64,000 nucleotides of DNA from Flavobacteriales bacterium UBA1986 (GTDB lineage: Bacteria; Bacteroidota; Bacteroidia; Flavobacteriales_G; Salibacteraceae), in NCBI GenBank assembly GCA_002336245.1, contig DDDG01000023.1, positions 62,001 through 126,000 on the forward strand, read 5' to 3'. The notes under the pieces were generated by a model, which saw nothing but the letters and a program-made list of their open reading frames with translations, was not told the origin of the DNA and searched no databases. The position numbers and the translations under genes were made by a program. Shown piece after piece: positions 62,290 to 64,000 of the stretch; within the stretch, counting starts at the first letter, position 1, and the number at the start of each line of letters is the position of its first letter.

Positions 62290-63579
62290 ATGAAAAAGAT
62301 ATTTCTAACCATAGGTCTGCTAGTGGCAGCCATCACCTTGAATGCTCAACTGAGAGCCTTCATGATTCAAGGTCCTGAAAAAGCTCTTCCAGGAATTCAA
62401 AAGATTTCAATTATGAAATTTCAGAATTCGGGCATCAGCAATTACAACTACTGGTACCAAGATGCATACGGAGACAATTTTCCGAACTACATGACTACTG
62501 ATCTTCTCAACGAGGATCGTGGCGCCATCAAATTTGGCAAGGCATACAAGCCAGATGTTAAGATGAATCAGTTCATCGTTGTGGAACGTTCACAACTGGA
62601 CAACATCATCAAGGAACAACAATTGGGCGCTTCCGGTGCTGTAGATGACAATGAGGCCGCACAAGTTGGAAAGCTTCTCGGTTTGGACGCAATCATCAGT
62701 GGCTCATACAAGTACACCAATGCAGGTGACAAGGCTGAAACCAAAGCGATCAAAAACAAGGAAGGCGCCGTTACTAGATATGTAACAACCTACACACGAA
62801 CCGTAATTGTTGAGGCCACAATGAAAATCATCGCGGTTGAAACTGGGCAAATCATCGCCGTTACAACCAAGACACGGACAATGACGGATAAGAAATCAAA
62901 TGCCATTAAATCAAAAGCTGCTGCGGCCCTGACCAGTGTGGAAATCTTGAGAGACAATGGTATTAAAGCTGTCGCCGGTGATTTGACCAACTTCATCGCT
63001 CCTACTTTTCGTTTGATCAACTACGATCTTGAGAAGATTAAGGTGAAGGCCTTTAAAGATCGTGCTAAGGATGCTGTTGATGCAGCTAAAGATGGTGATG
63101 TAGCACAAGCACTTGGAATCTATCAAGCCATCTTCAAAGAAGACAGCTACAACGCTCGTCTTGCTTACAACTTAGGACTTACCTACGAAGCTGTTCTCGA
63201 CTATGACAATGCCATCAAAATGCACAAAACAGCCACGGGCATCGACGATGACAAACAGTACAACGCTGCTCTTGAAAGAGCTGAAACTGGAAAAGAAACT
63301 GTTGCTGCTCTAAAGGCTCAAGGATGGAAAATAGATGCAGGTGACGTCAGTGCTGCTGATGGTCAAACCATCTCGGCTGAAGTTGTTGAAACCATCAAAA
63401 CAAAAGGTGGTACTAAGGACCGAGTAAAGGTCTACACTGAGCCAATGAAACAAGGCAAGGTTGCTGCTCAAGTACCCGGTGGCATAGAATTGGAAGTAAC
63501 AGGCAAAGAAGGTCCTTTCATTAAAGTGAAACTTGTCAATGGTAGCGAAGGCTACATTCATCAAGACGATACAAAATAA
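62290..63579 (+). CDS. CsgG-like exported protein with TPR-like and SH3-like regions
   Basis: A protein of 429 residues from the ATG at 62290, where the signal peptide begins (MKKIFLTIGLLVAAITLNAQ); a TTG two codons upstream is an alternative. The CsgG pattern is KISIMKFQNSG, then FIVVERSQLDNIIKEQQLGASG and AAQVGKLLGLDAIISGSY. A TPR-like part follows (DGDVAQALGIYQAIFKEDSYNARLAYNLGLTYEAVLDYDNAI) and an SH3-like C-terminus (RVKVYTEPMKQGKVAAQVPGG). There is no lipidated Cys, unlike classical CsgG. Role: envelope assembly or secretion. The next gene is LPP20-like. Confidence 0.8.
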   Translation: MKKIFLTIGLLVAAITLNAQLRAFMIQGPEKALPGIQKISIMKFQNSGISNYNYWYQDAYGDNFPNYMTTDLLNEDRGAIKFGKAYKPDVKMNQFIVVERSQLDNIIKEQQLGASGAVDDNEAAQVGKLLGLDAIISGSYKYTNAGDKAETKAIKNKEGAVTRYVTTYTRTVIVEATMKIIAVETGQIIAVTTKTRTMTDKKSNAIKSKAAAALTSVEILRDNGIKAVAGDLTNFIAPTFRLINYDLEKIKVKAFKDRAKDAVDAAKDGDVAQALGIYQAIFKEDSYNARLAYNLGLTYEAVLDYDNAIKMHKTATGIDDDKQYNAALERAETGKETVAALKAQGWKIDAGDVSAADGQTISAEVVETIKTKGGTKDRVKVYTEPMKQGKVAAQVPGGIELEVTGKEGPFIKVKLVNGSEGYIHQDDTK

Positions 63580-63582
63580 AAC

Positions 63583-64000
63583 ATGCACAAACTGCAAAGC
63601 ATTAAGCCGGTAATTAGTCTTAGGACTTTACCGGCTTTCTTTTTCCTTTTAGTATTTGTGGGTGCTCGCGCGCAGGCACCGCAATGGACAGAAGACTCAA
63701 AAAGACAATCGCTCTACCCCAACGATAAGTTTCTGACTGGCTACTACTGGGAAGAAAATGTAAAGAAGAAGGAAGTCGAAGATGTGCTGTATCAACTCGT
63801 AGCTCAAGCTAAGTCTGAGCTTCTTGAATCAATTACCGTAGATATAAAAACGGAAAGCAACTCCGCAGTCGCAGATTATGGAGATGAGTTTTACGAAAGC
63901 TTCAGCTCCAAAACCAATTCATCTTCGGGGCTAAAACTTATAGGCCTACAAGTAGAGAAGTACTACGACCCTCAAGCAAAGAAGGCTTATGGCTTTGCTT
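63583..64000 (+). CDS. LPP20-like envelope protein, N-terminal part
   Basis: The ATG at 63583 begins an open frame that runs off the right edge (139 residues visible). The first about 32 residues look like a signal peptide (RTLPAFFFLLVFVGARAQ). The rest starts with APQWTEDSKRQSLYPNDKFLTGYYWEEN, then VLYQLVAQAKSELLESITVDIKTE, the pattern of LPP20-like proteins that often accompany CsgG-like proteins. A terminator-like hairpin is embedded in the signal-peptide codons. The gene starts three bases after the CsgG-like stop, so the two share one transcript. Confidence 0.7.
   Translation, partial: MHKLQSIKPVISLRTLPAFFFLLVFVGARAQAPQWTEDSKRQSLYPNDKFLTGYYWEENVKKKEVEDVLYQLVAQAKSELLESITVDIKTESNSAVADYGDEFYESFSSKTNSSSGLKLIGLQVEKYYDPQAKKAYGFA
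63605..63650 (+). terminator. Intrinsic terminator/attenuator inside the LPP20-like gene
   Basis: AGCCGGTAA (63605-63613) pairs with TTACCGGCT (63628-63636), and AGTC with GACT inside, around TTAG; a T-rich tract follows (63637-63650). It has the full form of an intrinsic terminator but sits in the first codons of the next gene, so it would set the ratio of the two products. Confidence 0.65.

Overview
The window reads as a chromosome segment of a Bacteroidota bacterium, most likely of the Flavobacteriales (Cryomorphaceae/Schleiferiaceae-like; the family is my inference). The evidence is several secreted proteins with type A type-IX-secretion (T9SS) C-terminal sorting domains and one type B (CHU_C) domain, TonB-dependent receptors of Bacteroidetes style, promoter elements of the TTG...TAnnTTTG type, few recognisable Shine-Dalgarno sites, a long-form IspH, and a RecQ of the lineage that lacks zinc cysteines. 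Gene density is high. I see no insertion sequence, prophage or CRISPR array.

Layout. 1-5.8 kb: end of an outer-membrane beta-barrel gene, a LuxR-type regulator, a FecA-like TonB receptor, a pirin and a Tat-signal protein. 6-11.9 kb: an HI0933 flavoprotein, then a tightly overlapping operon egtB-egtD-(WPHHFD family)-DUF427 for ergothioneine synthesis, then a TetA-like exporter. 12-20.5 kb: a frameshifted STAS-like gene, a stand-alone IF-2 N-terminus-like protein, an SDR, CpcT/CpeT-like, YggU, FG-GAP and T9SS proteins. 20.5-26 kb: an esterase, a second pirin, a DEAD-box (DEFD) RNA helicase with a long leader, DoxX and YceI. 26-33 kb: T9SS and truncated propeller genes, a 0.7 kb gap, GNAT with two related membrane proteins, a frameshifted TonB-domain gene facing a frameshifted PAS kinase, and a TPR gene. 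33-42 kb: gyrA, clpC, recQ, a KdsD-type isomerase and a DUF6580 membrane protein. 42-50 kb: two tandem paralogous envelope proteins, a dehydrogenase, a TMTC-like membrane/TPR protein, a T9SS beta-propeller under a cobalamin riboswitch, and a hemerythrin protein. 50-56.5 kb: a large CAP-domain protein, tRNA-Arg(ACG), small membrane proteins, DUF2452, an M14 peptidase, then two 5'-truncated genes abutting head to head. 56.5-64 kb: a TPR hybrid histidine kinase, a MATE exporter, a NUMOD4/HNH protein, ispH, and a CsgG-like gene followed by an LPP20-like gene whose signal-peptide region contains an intrinsic-terminator structure.

Most notable are: (i) a BtuG-like beta-propeller that carries a T9SS signal instead of a lipobox and sits directly behind a cobalamin riboswitch; (ii) an ergothioneine operon extended by two translationally coupled genes of unknown function; (iii) three single-base frameshifts (about 12.3, 30.65 and 31.05 kb) and one head-to-head breakpoint (about 56.14 kb), which may be real gene decay or rearrangement, or errors in the assembly.
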